From Terriglobus saanensis SP1PR4 (GTDB lineage Bacteria > Acidobacteriota > Terriglobia > Terriglobales > Acidobacteriaceae): a stretch of 64,000 nucleotides of DNA. Made by a program: the position numbers and the translations under genes. The notes beneath the pieces are model-generated. The model had not been told where the DNA came from. It saw only the letters and a list, made by a program, of their open reading frames with translations, and ran no database searches. Numbering within the stretch: the stretch's first letter is position 1; the number at the start of each line of letters is the position of its first letter. The DNA is taken from contig NC_014963.1 in assembly GCF_000179915.2 (NCBI RefSeq), positions 2,356,001-2,420,000 of the forward strand, given 5' to 3'. Shown in pieces: positions 9,145 to 18,146 of the stretch.

Positions 9145-9173
9145 ATTTTACTGCGATTTTTACCCAAACGCAA
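9145..9173 (-). promoter_or_regulatory. Sigma-70-like promoter of the 75-residue gene
   Basis: On the minus strand TTGCGT and TAAAAT are separated by exactly 17 bases. The -10 box matches TATAAT in five of six positions and the -35 keeps the TTG. The predicted start lies about 43 bases upstream of the ATG at 9095. Confidence 0.55.
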
Positions 9174-9304
9174 GCAGATTCAGGTATAGAGGACGTGCCG
9201 AATTGGCGGGACATCTCGCAGAACGGAACCAAGCGTCCAATCTCGTTTGTGCAAAAGGCTCAAACTAGCAAATAAGAACCATAAGAAATTTAGGAGTGGC
9301 TGCC

Positions 9305-10030
9305 ATGAGTTCGTCCATAGTGTCTGATGAAATTCAGGGATTCGCATGCGCTGTTGAAGAAGCTCCTCTGGATGCAAGCGCGGAGTGGGTAGTTTCGCGC
9401 CGTGACTTTCTGCGTTCCGCGACGGTGGTGGGTGCGGTCGCCGCGACAGGCCTAAGCCAAAGCGCGGATGCCGAAGCGGTACAGGCGGCCAAAATGTCCG
9501 CCGCACAGACCATGCCGGTGAGCCTGAAGATCAACGGGGAGATCCACAATCTCACGTTCGATACCCGGGTCACTCTACTGGATGCGCTACGCGAGCATCT
9601 AGGTCTGACGGGCAGCAAAAAGGGTTGCGACCATGGCCAGTGCGGCGCCTGCACGGTGATCGTGGATGGGCGGCGCGTCAATAGCTGCCTGATGCTGGCG
9701 GCAACGGTCGATGGTTTGGACGTAACAACAATCGAAGGCCTGTCTCATGGCGACGAACTGCACGCGGTACAGGCGGCGTTCCTGCAGCATGACGCGTTTC
9801 AATGCGGTTATTGCACACCTGGGCAGATCTGCTCGGCCGTTGCATTGCTGGATGAAGTAAAGAAGGGCGATGCCAGCGTCGTGAGCTTTGAGGCAAAGAC
9901 GGCCAACGGTCGACCTCCGCTCACGGACGATGAGATTCGCGAGCGCATGAGCGGCAATATCTGCCGTTGCGGGGCCTATCCAAACATCGTTTCAGCAGTG
10001 CGCGCTGTAGCCAAGGGGGTGACAGCGTGA
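9305..10030 (+). CDS. paoA: Aldehyde/xanthine oxidoreductase 2Fe-2S subunit, Tat-exported (PaoA/YagT type)
   Basis: 241 residues. The N-terminus holds a twin-arginine signal (SRRDFLRSA followed by a hydrophobic stretch [12 protein letters not shown]). The [2Fe-2S] domain comes next, with the plant-ferredoxin motif [12 protein letters not shown] and a later Cys in NSCLML. The second, all-helical [2Fe-2S] domain has CGYCTPGQ and CRCGAYPNI. It passes electrons from the molybdenum cofactor to FAD in a periplasmic PaoABC-type aldehyde oxidoreductase. AGGAG lies eight bases before the ATG at 9305, which decides the start over a GTG at 9296. GTG of the next gene overlaps the stop. The Tat signal on this subunit would carry the folded heterotrimer. 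Confidence 0.9.
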   Translation: MSSSIVSDEIQGFACAVEEAPLDASAEWVVSRRDFLRSATVVGAVAATGLSQSADAEAVQAAKMSAAQTMPVSLKINGEIHNLTFDTRVTLLDALREHLGLTGSKKGCDHGQCGACTVIVDGRRVNSCLMLAATVDGLDVTTIEGLSHGDELHAVQAAFLQHDAFQCGYCTPGQICSAVALLDEVKKGDASVVSFEAKTANGRPPLTDDEIRERMSGNICRCGAYPNIVSAVRAVAKGVTA

Positions 10031-11028
10031 ATCCATTTGCCTATCAAAGAGTGACGGAAGAGTCAGCAGCCGTTCATGCCATCGCAGGAAACGCGAACGC
10101 CAAGCTGCTGGGCGGCGGAACGAACCTCATCGACCTGATGAAGGACGATGTCGAGCACCCGACGACTCTGGTGGACATTACCCGTGTGCCTTTAAACAGG
10201 ATCGAAGATGCAGGAAATGGTGGAGCGAAGATCGGGGCCTTGGTGCGGAATAGCGATCTGGCAAACGATGGCCTGATCCGCGCACGGTTTCCTCTCTTGA
10301 GCATGGCGCTGCTCTCGGGCGCGAGCGCGCAACTGCGCAATCTCGCCACGACGGGCGGCAACCTGATGCAGAGAACCCGCTGCTACTACTTCATGGACAC
10401 GGCATTCCCCGAGTGCAACAAGCGCAAGCCTGGAAGCGGATGTGGAGCGTTAAGGGGATTCAATCGTATCCACGCCATCCTTGGGCAGAGCGAGGAGTGC
10501 ATTGCGACCAATCCTTCGGACATGAACGTCGCGATGGCTGCGCTTGGAGCCGAGGTGCATGTCGAGGGCCCGAAGGGCAAACGTATGATTCCCTTCCATG
10601 AGTTTCACCGGTTGCCTGGAAAGACTCCCCAGGTAGATACCAATCTTGCGCACAACGAGATGATTACGGGTGTGACTCTGCCTGCGGGCGCGGATGCGTT
10701 TGCGCCACACAGCTACTACCTGAAGGTGCGCGATCGCCAGAGCTACGCCTTTGCTCTGGTATCGGTTGCAGCTGGCTTGGTGATGGATGGAAACAACGTC
10801 AAGCGCGCTACGGTTGCGCTGGGCGGTGTGGCTCATAAGCCTTGGCGGATGCAGGAGGCCGAGGATGCGCTTGTCGGCAAGCCTGCAACTCCGCAGAGCT
10901 TTGCGGCAGCCGCAGAGATCTTGCTGCGCGGCGCGAAGGGTTATGAACACAATCAGTTCAAGGTCGAACTGGCGAAGCGCAGCATTGTGAAGACACTCAC
11001 GATGGCGGCGCAAGGGGGTGTGGCATGA
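10027..11028 (+). CDS. paoB: Aldehyde/xanthine oxidoreductase FAD subunit (PaoB/YagS type)
   Basis: 333 residues of the FAD-binding PCMH/CO-dehydrogenase flavoprotein family. FAD motifs are [13 protein letters not shown] near the N-terminus and [11 protein letters not shown]. An insertion with four cysteines (RCYYF, PECNK, SGCGA, EECIA) matches the extra [4Fe-4S] site known in PaoB and absent from ordinary xanthine dehydrogenases. The start is the GTG at 10027, whose bases overlap the TGA of the previous gene; any upstream start would lie inside paoA. It ends in an ATGA overlap with the Mo subunit. Substrate not inferable beyond aromatic or aliphatic aldehydes, the usual range for this subfamily. 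Confidence 0.88.
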   Translation: MNPFAYQRVTEESAAVHAIAGNANAKLLGGGTNLIDLMKDDVEHPTTLVDITRVPLNRIEDAGNGGAKIGALVRNSDLANDGLIRARFPLLSMALLSGASAQLRNLATTGGNLMQRTRCYYFMDTAFPECNKRKPGSGCGALRGFNRIHAILGQSEECIATNPSDMNVAMAALGAEVHVEGPKGKRMIPFHEFHRLPGKTPQVDTNLAHNEMITGVTLPAGADAFAPHSYYLKVRDRQSYAFALVSVAAGLVMDGNNVKRATVALGGVAHKPWRMQEAEDALVGKPATPQSFAAAAEILLRGAKGYEHNQFKVELAKRSIVKTLTMAAQGGVA

Positions 11029-13265
11029 GCGGTATGGGACAGGAAGCAACACCCGTAGTGCGGAAAGATATTCCGGAGCGGTATGACGGACGATTGAAGG
11101 TGATGGGCAAGGCGACGTATGCCGCTGAGTTTCCCGTGAAGGACTTGCTCTACGCGGTGATCGTGCAGAGCACGATTGCGACGGGAATCATTGCGAGTGC
11201 GGATACACGGGCTGCCGAAAATGCAAGCGGCGTAGTGAAGGTGTTGACGGCTTTCAACGCTCCGAAGCTGCCCATGCCGAAGCCACAGCCGCCCGCGACT
11301 CGTTCCACTTCCCTTTTGCAGACACCGGATGTTCATTACAACGGCGAGCCGATTGGCGTGGTTGTGGCAAAAAGCCTAGCCGAGGCTCAGCATGCTGCGA
11401 ACCTGATCAAGTACAGGTACAAACCAGGAATTTCGCAGCTCGACTTCATGGGGCATCTCGATACAGCTCGTCTCCCGAAGCGTGCGGGAAATGCTCCCGC
11501 AAAGCAGGATCATGGAGAGAAAGACCGTGCCTGGGCGAAGGCGACGACGGTCCTGGAGGAGACGTACTCCACGCCGCTGCAAAACCACAATCCCATGGAG
11601 CCCCACGCGACGATTGCGGAGTGGGACGGTGAAAAGCTGACGGTGCATGATGCAACGCAATACATCTCTGGCGTCCGTCAGTCGCTGGCGAAGACCTTTG
11701 CCTTACCGCTGGACAATATTCACGTCATCGACCCGTATGTTGGCGGCGGCTTCGGATCCAAAGGTTCCATGTGGTCGCACGTCGCGCTCTGCGCGATGGC
11801 GTCGAAGGTCGTGGGACGTCCGGTGAAGCTGGTACTCGACCGGACACAGATGTTTGGACCTGTGGGCCAGCGTCCACGCACCCTGCAGAAGATCAAACTC
11901 GGTGTGGATGCGAACGGCAAGTTCGTAGGTATTCAGCACGACGTGCTGATGTCGACTTCGAAGATGGAAGACTTCATCGAGCCAAGCGCAAAACAGACGA
12001 CGATGCTCTACCAGTGCGATAACATCTCGATCAGTCACAAGCTGGTAGAGATGGACATCGGCGTGGGCACCTTCCAGCGCGCTCCGGGTGAGGCAACCGG
12101 CACGCCTGCACTGGAGAGTGCAATCGATGAGCTTTGCTACAAACTGAAGATGGATCCAGTCGAGTTCCGTCTGAAAAACTACGCGGAGATGGATCCAGGC
12201 GAGCAGAAGCCGTTTACGAGCAAGCATCTGCGCGAGTGCTATCAACAGGCGGGCGACCGTTTTGGATGGTCGAAGCGCAATCCTGAGCCCCGGTCGATGA
12301 AGGAGTCCGGTAGAGACGGCGAAAAGCTGATTGGCTGGGGTATTGCCACAGCCACTTACGGCGCAAATCGATCTTCCGCGCAGGCGGTCATCCGACTCAT
12401 GCCGAATGGACATATCTTCATCGGCAGCGGAACGCAGGATCTCGGCACGGGCATGTACACCGTGATGGCGCAGACCGTGGTGGAGGAGCTTGGGGTCGAC
12501 TGGAAGACGGTCGATGTGAGGCTCGGCGACAGCATGCTTCCCAAGGCCCCGGTTTCGGGCGGTTCACAGTCGACTGCCAGCGTTGGACCGGCGGTGAAAG
12601 AGGCCTGCAACCAACTGAAGTTGAAACTGGCAGCGGCGGCAGTGCTGGATCCGGCTTCTCCTCTGCATGGAACTGAGACCGGAGATCTCGACATTCAGGA
12701 TGGCGCTCTCTTCTCAAAGAAGGACGTTTCGAAGCGCGAGACATTGGTTTCTATTGCCTCTCGCAGCGGACAAGCCATTGAGGCTATGGGATCTGCAGAA
12801 CCGGGCGAAGATGCCAAGTCGCAGTCTTCGCACTCCTGGGGAGCAGTTTTTGCGGAGGTCGAGGTAGACGAGGCGATCAAAACCGTCAAAGTACGTCGCA
12901 TTGTGGCCACCTATGACATCGGTCGCATTATGAATCGAAGGACAGGCCTGAACCAGTTGCAGGGCGGATTGGTCTGGGGCATCGGCACGGCACTTCTCGA
13001 AGTGACAGAACTCGACAAGCATCATGGCAAGGCCGTCAATGCGAATCTCGGAGAATACCACGTCGCAGTGAATCGAGACGTTCCTGACATCGACGTGACG
13101 GTGCTGGATATTCCTGATGCGAAATTTTCCCCGCAGGGTGCACGCGGCATCGGGGAGATCGGAATCACCGGTGTTTCCGGTGCGATTGCGAACGCGATCT
13201 TCCATGCGACGGGCAAGCGCGTTCGGGACTTTCCCATCACCTTGGACAAGATCATGAGTGCCTGA
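11025..13265 (+). CDS. paoC: Aldehyde/xanthine oxidoreductase molybdenum-cofactor subunit (PaoC/YagR type)
   Basis: 746 residues with the two domains of the family: the small domain (YDGRLKVMGKATYAAEF) and the MoCo-binding domain. Cofactor-binding blocks seen are YVGGGFGSKG, QRAPGEATG, GSGTQDLGTGMYTVMAQ and GGSQSTASVG. The C-terminal GARGIGEIGITG carries the conserved active-site glutamate. It oxidises an aldehyde or heterocycle with water as the oxygen source. It is the third gene of an overlapping paoABC set. No paoD/xdhC-like maturation gene is adjacent, so cofactor insertion must rely on a gene elsewhere. A hairpin follows the stop. Confidence 0.9.
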   Translation: MSGMGQEATPVVRKDIPERYDGRLKVMGKATYAAEFPVKDLLYAVIVQSTIATGIIASADTRAAENASGVVKVLTAFNAPKLPMPKPQPPATRSTSLLQTPDVHYNGEPIGVVVAKSLAEAQHAANLIKYRYKPGISQLDFMGHLDTARLPKRAGNAPAKQDHGEKDRAWAKATTVLEETYSTPLQNHNPMEPHATIAEWDGEKLTVHDATQYISGVRQSLAKTFALPLDNIHVIDPYVGGGFGSKGSMWSHVALCAMASKVVGRPVKLVLDRTQMFGPVGQRPRTLQKIKLGVDANGKFVGIQHDVLMSTSKMEDFIEPSAKQTTMLYQCDNISISHKLVEMDIGVGTFQRAPGEATGTPALESAIDELCYKLKMDPVEFRLKNYAEMDPGEQKPFTSKHLRECYQQAGDRFGWSKRNPEPRSMKESGRDGEKLIGWGIATATYGANRSSAQAVIRLMPNGHIFIGSGTQDLGTGMYTVMAQTVVEELGVDWKTVDVRLGDSMLPKAPVSGGSQSTASVGPAVKEACNQLKLKLAAAAVLDPASPLHGTETGDLDIQDGALFSKKDVSKRETLVSIASRSGQAIEAMGSAEPGEDAKSQSSHSWGAVFAEVEVDEAIKTVKVRRIVATYDIGRIMNRRTGLNQLQGGLVWGIGTALLEVTELDKHHGKAVNANLGEYHVAVNRDVPDIDVTVLDIPDAKFSPQGARGIGEIGITGVSGAIANAIFHATGKRVRDFPITLDKIMSA

Positions 13266-13289
13266 ACCCGGCGAGGTTCCGGGTGTTTT
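13266..13289 (+). terminator. Probable terminator after paoC
   Basis: ACCCGG (13266-13271) and CCGGGT (13279-13284) pair across a seven-base loop and are followed by GTTTT. The short stem makes it a moderate call. Confidence 0.5.
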
Positions 13290-13375
13290 GAGAGGGCGAA
13301 GGTTGTGCGAAGATTAAGAAGACGCAGCAGCGTTCTGAAGTCATCCGCACAGGACCTTTGCCCTCTTTTAATTGC

Positions 13376-15700
13376 ATGACCAAGCCCACCGAACTCGCTT
13401 CCCTCCTCCATCAGACCTTTGGGTTCGCCGAGTTTCGTGCGAACCAGGAGGCCGTCTGCGTTGCGGCGGTGGAGGGAAAGGATGTTCTCCTGGTCATGCC
13501 GACGGGCGCAGGCAAGAGCCTTTGCTATCAGCTTCCGGCGATTGCGCGTGGTGGGACGGCGCTGGTCATCAGTCCGTTGATTGCACTGATCGACGATCAG
13601 GCAGCGAAGATGTCTGCCTTGGGATTGAAGGTCGGTAGGATTCACTCCGGACTGAGCCGGGAGGAGTCGAGGCAGGTTTGCCGCGACTACCTCGATGGGA
13701 CACTGCAGTTTCTCTTTATTGCGCCCGAACGCATGCGCGTGCCGGGATTTGCGGCGATGCTGGCCAAGAGAAAGCTGAGCCTAATCGCCATCGACGAGGC
13801 CCACTGCATCTCGCAGTGGGGCCATGATTTCCGGCCAGATTACCGTACGCTCGGGCAGCACTTGCAGGCGCTGAGGCCTACGCCTGTCATGGCTCTGACT
13901 GCCACGGCGACGACGGAAGTGCAGCGAGACATCGTGCTGCAACTTGGGCTGCAAGGTGTAGCCAAGTTCATTCACGGGTTCCGGCGAACCAACCTCGCCG
14001 TAGAAGTGATCGAGCTTTCCAAGCCCGAACGTCACGCAAAAGTGCGCGAGATGTTGTTGAACCCCGAGCGCAGGCCCGCGATTGTTTACGCGCCTTCACG
14101 CAAAGATGCTGACGCTATGGCCAGTGCGCTGGCAGTCGAATTCCCTGCCGCGGCATATCACGCGGGTCTCGATGCCGGGACGCGTGAGCGTGTGCAGAAG
14201 GAGTTTCTCGCTGGACGGATCGAAGTAGTTGTAGCCACCGTCGCGTTCGGCATGGGTATCGACAAGGCAGATGTGCGCACGGTCATTCACACCGCCGCAC
14301 CTTCGAGTGTGGAGAGCTTTTATCAGGAGATCGGTCGTGCGGGACGTGACGGAAAGCCAAGCCGGTCAATCTTGATGTACTCCTTCCTGGATCGGAAGAC
14401 GCATGAGTTTTTTCTGGAGCGCGATTATCCGCCGCTCGATACGCTGTCGAAGATTGAACGCGGCCTGAGCCGTGAGAACGAGATCCACGCGGACGATCTT
14501 CGCGTGAAGCTGAAGATGAGCATGGATGAGTTTGCTCCCGCAATGGACCGGCTCGTAGCCCAGGGCGTGGCAAGCCTGGATTACAGCGGTAATGTCGCGT
14601 TGATTGGTGAGGATTCCAGCTGGCGCAAAGGCTATGAGGCGCAGGTCAACTTCCGTCGCTCGCAGATGGATCGCATGATGCAGTTTGCCGCCGGAAGTAC
14701 CTGCAGAATGACTTCACTGATCCTCCACTTCGGCGATGCGGCGGACGGTGCGCGGGCGTGCGGAGTCTGCGATGTTTGCGCTCCGGAAGCCGCGCTGGCA
14801 CAGGGATTCCGCGCCCCCGATGAAGCGGAAGAACGCGAGATGGGACGCCTGCTGCGTTGCGTCGGCGAACGCGGCATGTCGATGCGCAAGCTGCAGGAAG
14901 CGGTCGATCCAAGGATGCAGATGGATCGCCGCGACTTCGAGGCCATGGTCGATGCGCTGGCCCGCGCGGGATACGTCAGCGTGGACGAGGCCGAGTTTCG
15001 CGGCGCGGACGGAAAGGACATCCGCTACCGCAAGGTAACGCTGACGCACGAAGGTCGCGAGTGGGAGGGCGAAGACCTGGTCGGTGTGGTGCTTCGATCG
15101 GTCGTGTCAAAGGCGTCCAAGTCCGGCAAGGCTTCTCCCAAGAAGAAAGCGAGCGTCAAGCCAGACGCGGTGGCTCTTTCTCCGTCGGAAGAGAAAGTAG
15201 CGGACAGACTCAGAGAATGGCGAAAAGGCGTGGCAAAGGAACTCTCGCAGCCAGCTTTCTGCGTCTTTCCGGACCGAGTCTTGGCCGAGATCGTGCGCGA
15301 CATGCCTGCAACGAATGCCGATTTGCTCCAAGTGAAAGGCATGGGCGTGGCAAAGGTAGAGCGCTGGGGGGCAGCAATCTGCGGCGTGATCAATAACGGC
15401 GCTGCTCCTTCCGTCGAGCGCAAGGTGATGCCGCGCGTCGTTGTGGCTCAGGCACCTCGTCCCCTGGCAGCCACGGCACCAGTGGACAATCTGGAGAAGG
15501 AGCTGAAGATCTGGCGGATGCGCCGGGCCAAGGAAGAAGGCGTGGCTCCTTTCCTGCTTCTTACAGAAGACGCCGTACGGAGAATTGTCATGGAAAAGCC
15601 ATCGAACGTAGACGCGTTGGGTGAGATTGACGGTATCGGAAAACCGCGCGCGGAGAAGTACGGGGCGGCGATCTGCGAGATCGTGACAGGCCACATATAG
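13376..15700 (+). CDS. recQ: ATP-dependent DNA helicase RecQ with two HRDC domains
   Basis: 774 residues. The helicase core carries Walker A (PTGAGKSLCYQLP), the DEAH box with the RecQ aromatic loop (IDEAHCISQWGHDF), TATATTEVQRDI, YHAGLDAGTR, ATVAFGMGIDKADVR and the arginine-finger QEIGRAGRDG. The zinc-binding region keeps four cysteines (CRMTSL and ACGVCDVC). A winged-helix region follows. The C-terminus has two HRDC modules, around residues 610-680 and 700-770, each ending in an AIC-type helix (WGAAICGVI, YGAAICEIV). It unwinds branched DNA 3'-5' in recombination repair. I use the ATG at 13376; the TTG at 13358 is less likely. Transcribed alone as far as can be seen. Confidence 0.92.
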   Translation: MTKPTELASLLHQTFGFAEFRANQEAVCVAAVEGKDVLLVMPTGAGKSLCYQLPAIARGGTALVISPLIALIDDQAAKMSALGLKVGRIHSGLSREESRQVCRDYLDGTLQFLFIAPERMRVPGFAAMLAKRKLSLIAIDEAHCISQWGHDFRPDYRTLGQHLQALRPTPVMALTATATTEVQRDIVLQLGLQGVAKFIHGFRRTNLAVEVIELSKPERHAKVREMLLNPERRPAIVYAPSRKDADAMASALAVEFPAAAYHAGLDAGTRERVQKEFLAGRIEVVVATVAFGMGIDKADVRTVIHTAAPSSVESFYQEIGRAGRDGKPSRSILMYSFLDRKTHEFFLERDYPPLDTLSKIERGLSRENEIHADDLRVKLKMSMDEFAPAMDRLVAQGVASLDYSGNVALIGEDSSWRKGYEAQVNFRRSQMDRMMQFAAGSTCRMTSLILHFGDAADGARACGVCDVCAPEAALAQGFRAPDEAEEREMGRLLRCVGERGMSMRKLQEAVDPRMQMDRRDFEAMVDALARAGYVSVDEAEFRGADGKDIRYRKVTLTHEGREWEGEDLVGVVLRSVVSKASKSGKASPKKKASVKPDAVALSPSEEKVADRLREWRKGVAKELSQPAFCVFPDRVLAEIVRDMPATNADLLQVKGMGVAKVERWGAAICGVINNGAAPSVERKVMPRVVVAQAPRPLAATAPVDNLEKELKIWRMRRAKEEGVAPFLLLTEDAVRRIVMEKPSNVDALGEIDGIGKPRAEKYGAAICEIVTGHI

Positions 15701-15767
15701 CCGTTCTATGCGGTAATCGATGAATCGCAAACGGCCCTGCTCGATGGCTGATAAACTTGATTTCCAC

Positions 15768-15784
15768 CATAAATTCGATTTATG
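15768..15784. promoter_or_regulatory. 17-bp palindrome upstream of pdxS
   Basis: CATAAAT and ATTTATG are perfect inverted repeats separated by TCG, ending 30 bases before the pdxS start. The symmetry and position suit an operator of a dimeric regulator. No regulator gene is adjacent. Confidence 0.35.
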
Positions 15785-15814
15785 AGCGCCAGAGCGCTAC
15801 GACAGGAGTTTGCA

Positions 15815-16753
15815 ATGGGACAGGAAACAAGTGGTACAAGCCTTCGTCTGAAGACGGGCCTGGCAGAGATGTTGAAGGGCGGCGTCATCATGGATGTGAT
15901 GAACGTCGAGCAGGCGCGTATTGCGGAAGAGGCTGGAGCCATCTCCGTCATGGCGCTGGAGCGCGTTCCCGCGATGATTCGCGCTGAGGGTGGCGTGGCC
16001 CGCATGGCGAACCCCAAGCTCATCAAGGAAATCATCTCCGCCGTTTCTATCCCCGTCATGGCGAAGGCCCGCATCGGGCATATTGCCGAAGCGCAGGTCC
16101 TACAGACGCTCGGCGTCGACTTCATCGACGAGAGCGAGGTGCTCACGCCAGCCGATGAGGTGTACCACATCGACAAGCACGCGTTTACAACGCCGTTTGT
16201 CTGTGGCGCGCGCAACCTGGGTGAAGCACTACGACGCATTGCCGAAGGTGCGGCGATGATTCGTACCAAGGGCGAGCCCGGGACGGGCGACGTCGTCCAC
16301 GCCGTGCAGCACATGCGCATGATCGTACGCGAGATGCGCATCCTCAAGGCCCTGGGCGAAGAAGAGCTCTACAACGAAGCCAAGCTGCTGGCCGCTCCCT
16401 ACGAGCTGGTGCGCATGGTGGCGAAGACGGGTAAACTTCCGGTTCCGAACTTCTCCGCAGGTGGCATCGCTACCCCGGCGGATGCGGCCCTGATGATGCA
16501 GCTTGGCGCTGAGGCTGTGTTTGTCGGTTCAGGCATCTTCATGAAAGATGGAGCGACTCCGCTGGACGTGCAGAACAACGCAGCCGAGCGCGCCGAGGCT
16601 GTTTCGCGCGCGAAGGCCATCGTGATTGCTACGACGCACTACGACGACGCGAAGATCGTAGCCGAAGCTGCGGAAGCGGTCACGGGTTCGATGAAGGGTC
16701 TTGCCGCAGCCGCCCTCGACGAGTCACAGCTGATGCAGATGCGCGGACGGTAA
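15815..16753 (+). CDS. pdxS: Pyridoxal 5'-phosphate synthase lyase subunit PdxS
   Basis: 312 residues. PdxS condenses ribose 5-phosphate, glyceraldehyde 3-phosphate and ammonia to PLP in the DXP-independent pathway, as a dodecamer fed with ammonia by PdxT. Highly conserved blocks are [37 protein letters not shown] with the first catalytic lysine, [15 protein letters not shown] with the second lysine and phosphate loop, [16 protein letters not shown] and VFVGSGIF. The ATG at 15815 has AGGAG six to seven bases upstream; an in-frame ATG at 15782 lies inside a palindrome and lacks a ribosome site. A terminator-like hairpin separates it from pdxT. Confidence 0.96.
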   Translation: MGQETSGTSLRLKTGLAEMLKGGVIMDVMNVEQARIAEEAGAISVMALERVPAMIRAEGGVARMANPKLIKEIISAVSIPVMAKARIGHIAEAQVLQTLGVDFIDESEVLTPADEVYHIDKHAFTTPFVCGARNLGEALRRIAEGAAMIRTKGEPGTGDVVHAVQHMRMIVREMRILKALGEEELYNEAKLLAAPYELVRMVAKTGKLPVPNFSAGGIATPADAALMMQLGAEAVFVGSGIFMKDGATPLDVQNNAAERAEAVSRAKAIVIATTHYDDAKIVAEAAEAVTGSMKGLAAAALDESQLMQMRGR

Positions 16754-16773
16754 CTTGTTCAGATTTGACGAAG

Positions 16774-16800
16774 CCGCTGGCCCATTGGCTGGCGGTTTTT
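16774..16800 (+). terminator. Terminator-like hairpin between pdxS and pdxT
   Basis: CCGCTGGCC (16774-16782) and GGCTGGCGG (16787-16795) pair fully if two G-U pairs are allowed, with a CATT loop and TTTTT directly after. It should lower transcription of pdxT and the cox genes relative to pdxS. Confidence 0.65.
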
Positions 16801-16824
16801 GTTTGCCCTTTAGAATGGGAGTGT

Positions 16825-17430
16825 ATGACTGACACAATGACGGGCACAGGGAAAAAGACGATTGGTGTTCTGGCCCTGCAGGGCGCATTCGATGCGCACG
16901 CGCAGGTGCTGCGGGAACTAGGCGCGGACGTGGTGATGGTACGCAAGCCGGAGCAGTTGGAAGGTCTGGATGGACTCGTGATTCCGGGTGGAGAGTCAAC
17001 GACGTTTCTCTGGCATCTCGAGCATCGTGGATTCTTCGAGGCTTTGAAGAAGTTCGCTGCGGAGAAGCCCGCGTTCGGTACGTGCGCCGGCGCGATTCTG
17101 ATGGCGAAGGACGTTCGCAATCCTTCGCAGAAGTCTCTCGCGGTCATGGATATCGCCATCGAGCGCAACGCCTATGGTCGGCAGAATGATTCGCGCATCC
17201 TAAAGGCAGAGACGACGCTGGCGGGGGGACCAATGGAGATGGTCTACATTCGCGCTCCGCGGATTGCCTTTGTCGGCAACGACGTCGAGGTACTGGCGAA
17301 CCGTGACGGCGATCCCGTACTGGTGCGGCAGGGCGACATGCTGGCCGCTACGTTTCATCCTGAGCTCTCCGAAGACCGCCGCGTACATGAAGAATTTTTG
17401 AAGATAGTGGACGAGGCCAAAGCGCGTTGA
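16825..17430 (+). CDS. pdxT: Pyridoxal 5'-phosphate synthase glutaminase subunit PdxT
   Basis: 201 residues, class I glutamine amidotransferase. It hydrolyses glutamine and channels ammonia to PdxS. Conserved parts: GVLALQGAFDAH at the N-terminus, PGGESTTFLWHL (oxyanion region), the nucleophile elbow FGTCAGAILMAK with the catalytic Cys, and TFHPELSEDRRVHEEFL with the catalytic His and Glu. The start at 16825 follows GGGAG closely; a second ATG at 16837 is possible. The stop overlaps a TTG that opens coxB, so vitamin B6 synthesis and a terminal oxidase share a transcript here. Confidence 0.94.
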   Translation: MTDTMTGTGKKTIGVLALQGAFDAHAQVLRELGADVVMVRKPEQLEGLDGLVIPGGESTTFLWHLEHRGFFEALKKFAAEKPAFGTCAGAILMAKDVRNPSQKSLAVMDIAIERNAYGRQNDSRILKAETTLAGGPMEMVYIRAPRIAFVGNDVEVLANRDGDPVLVRQGDMLAATFHPELSEDRRVHEEFLKIVDEAKAR

Positions 17431-18146
17431 CCCAGACGCCAATCTTCGCCATGCGCTGGTGGCTTCCGCAGGATGCCGCTCTGCATGGCGCGGCGCTGGA
17501 CCGCGAGATGTATTTCGCACTCTGGATCATGACCGGGCTTCTGGCTGCGGCACACCTGGTAATGCTGATGGGGCTCTGCGTAGGTCGTCGCGAGGGGCAA
17601 CACAGCATATGGCGTCTGGAGATTACACCTCTTTTATTGCTGACGATTTTGTTTGGATGGATGACGATGCGCGCCGAGCGGCTATGGGCGGCGATGCGCT
17701 ATGCAGGAGCAGATCCCGCAGCGATGCAGGTGGAGGTCGTGGGCGCACAGTTCGTCTGGTACTTTCGCTATCCCGGAACAGATGCGCGTTTTGGCAAGAC
17801 AAAGTCAGAGCTGGTGAAACCGGGTGAAGGCAATCCTCTCGGAATCGACCCCAAGGATGAAGACGGGCGGGACGATCGCGTGAGCAGTGAGCTTGTCCTG
17901 CCGATGGGGCGCGAGGTAGATCTTCGGGTTCGGTCGCTAGATGTGATCCACGGCTTCAGCGTCCCGGAGATGCGTGTGAAGCAGAACGCCGTGCCGGGAC
18001 AGGTCTTTCATATTCACTTCACCCCTGTGCATGAAGGCAGATACGCCGTGTTGTGTACACAGGTCTGCGGCCTCGGACATTATCGCATGCAGGCTACCGT
18101 ACGCGTGGTGAGTGCTGCAGAGTTCGTGCGATGGAGTGCGCGATGA
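17427..18146 (+). CDS. coxB: Cytochrome c oxidase subunit II (aa3 type)
   Basis: 239 residues. Two membrane helices (about residues 30-55 and 70-90) precede a periplasmic cupredoxin domain. The CuA site is present: VIHGFSVPEM supplies the first His, and CTQVCGLGHYRM supplies two Cys, His and Met. The usual Glu of CxExC is Gln here; it binds copper through its backbone, so this should be tolerated. CuA identifies a cytochrome c rather than a quinol oxidase. No cytochrome c domain is fused. The start is probably the TTG at 17427, overlapping the pdxT stop; an ATG at 17451 is the alternative. No obvious lipobox. Confidence 0.88.
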   Translation: MTQTPIFAMRWWLPQDAALHGAALDREMYFALWIMTGLLAAAHLVMLMGLCVGRREGQHSIWRLEITPLLLLTILFGWMTMRAERLWAAMRYAGADPAAMQVEVVGAQFVWYFRYPGTDARFGKTKSELVKPGEGNPLGIDPKDEDGRDDRVSSELVLPMGREVDLRVRSLDVIHGFSVPEMRVKQNAVPGQVFHIHFTPVHEGRYAVLCTQVCGLGHYRMQATVRVVSAAEFVRWSAR

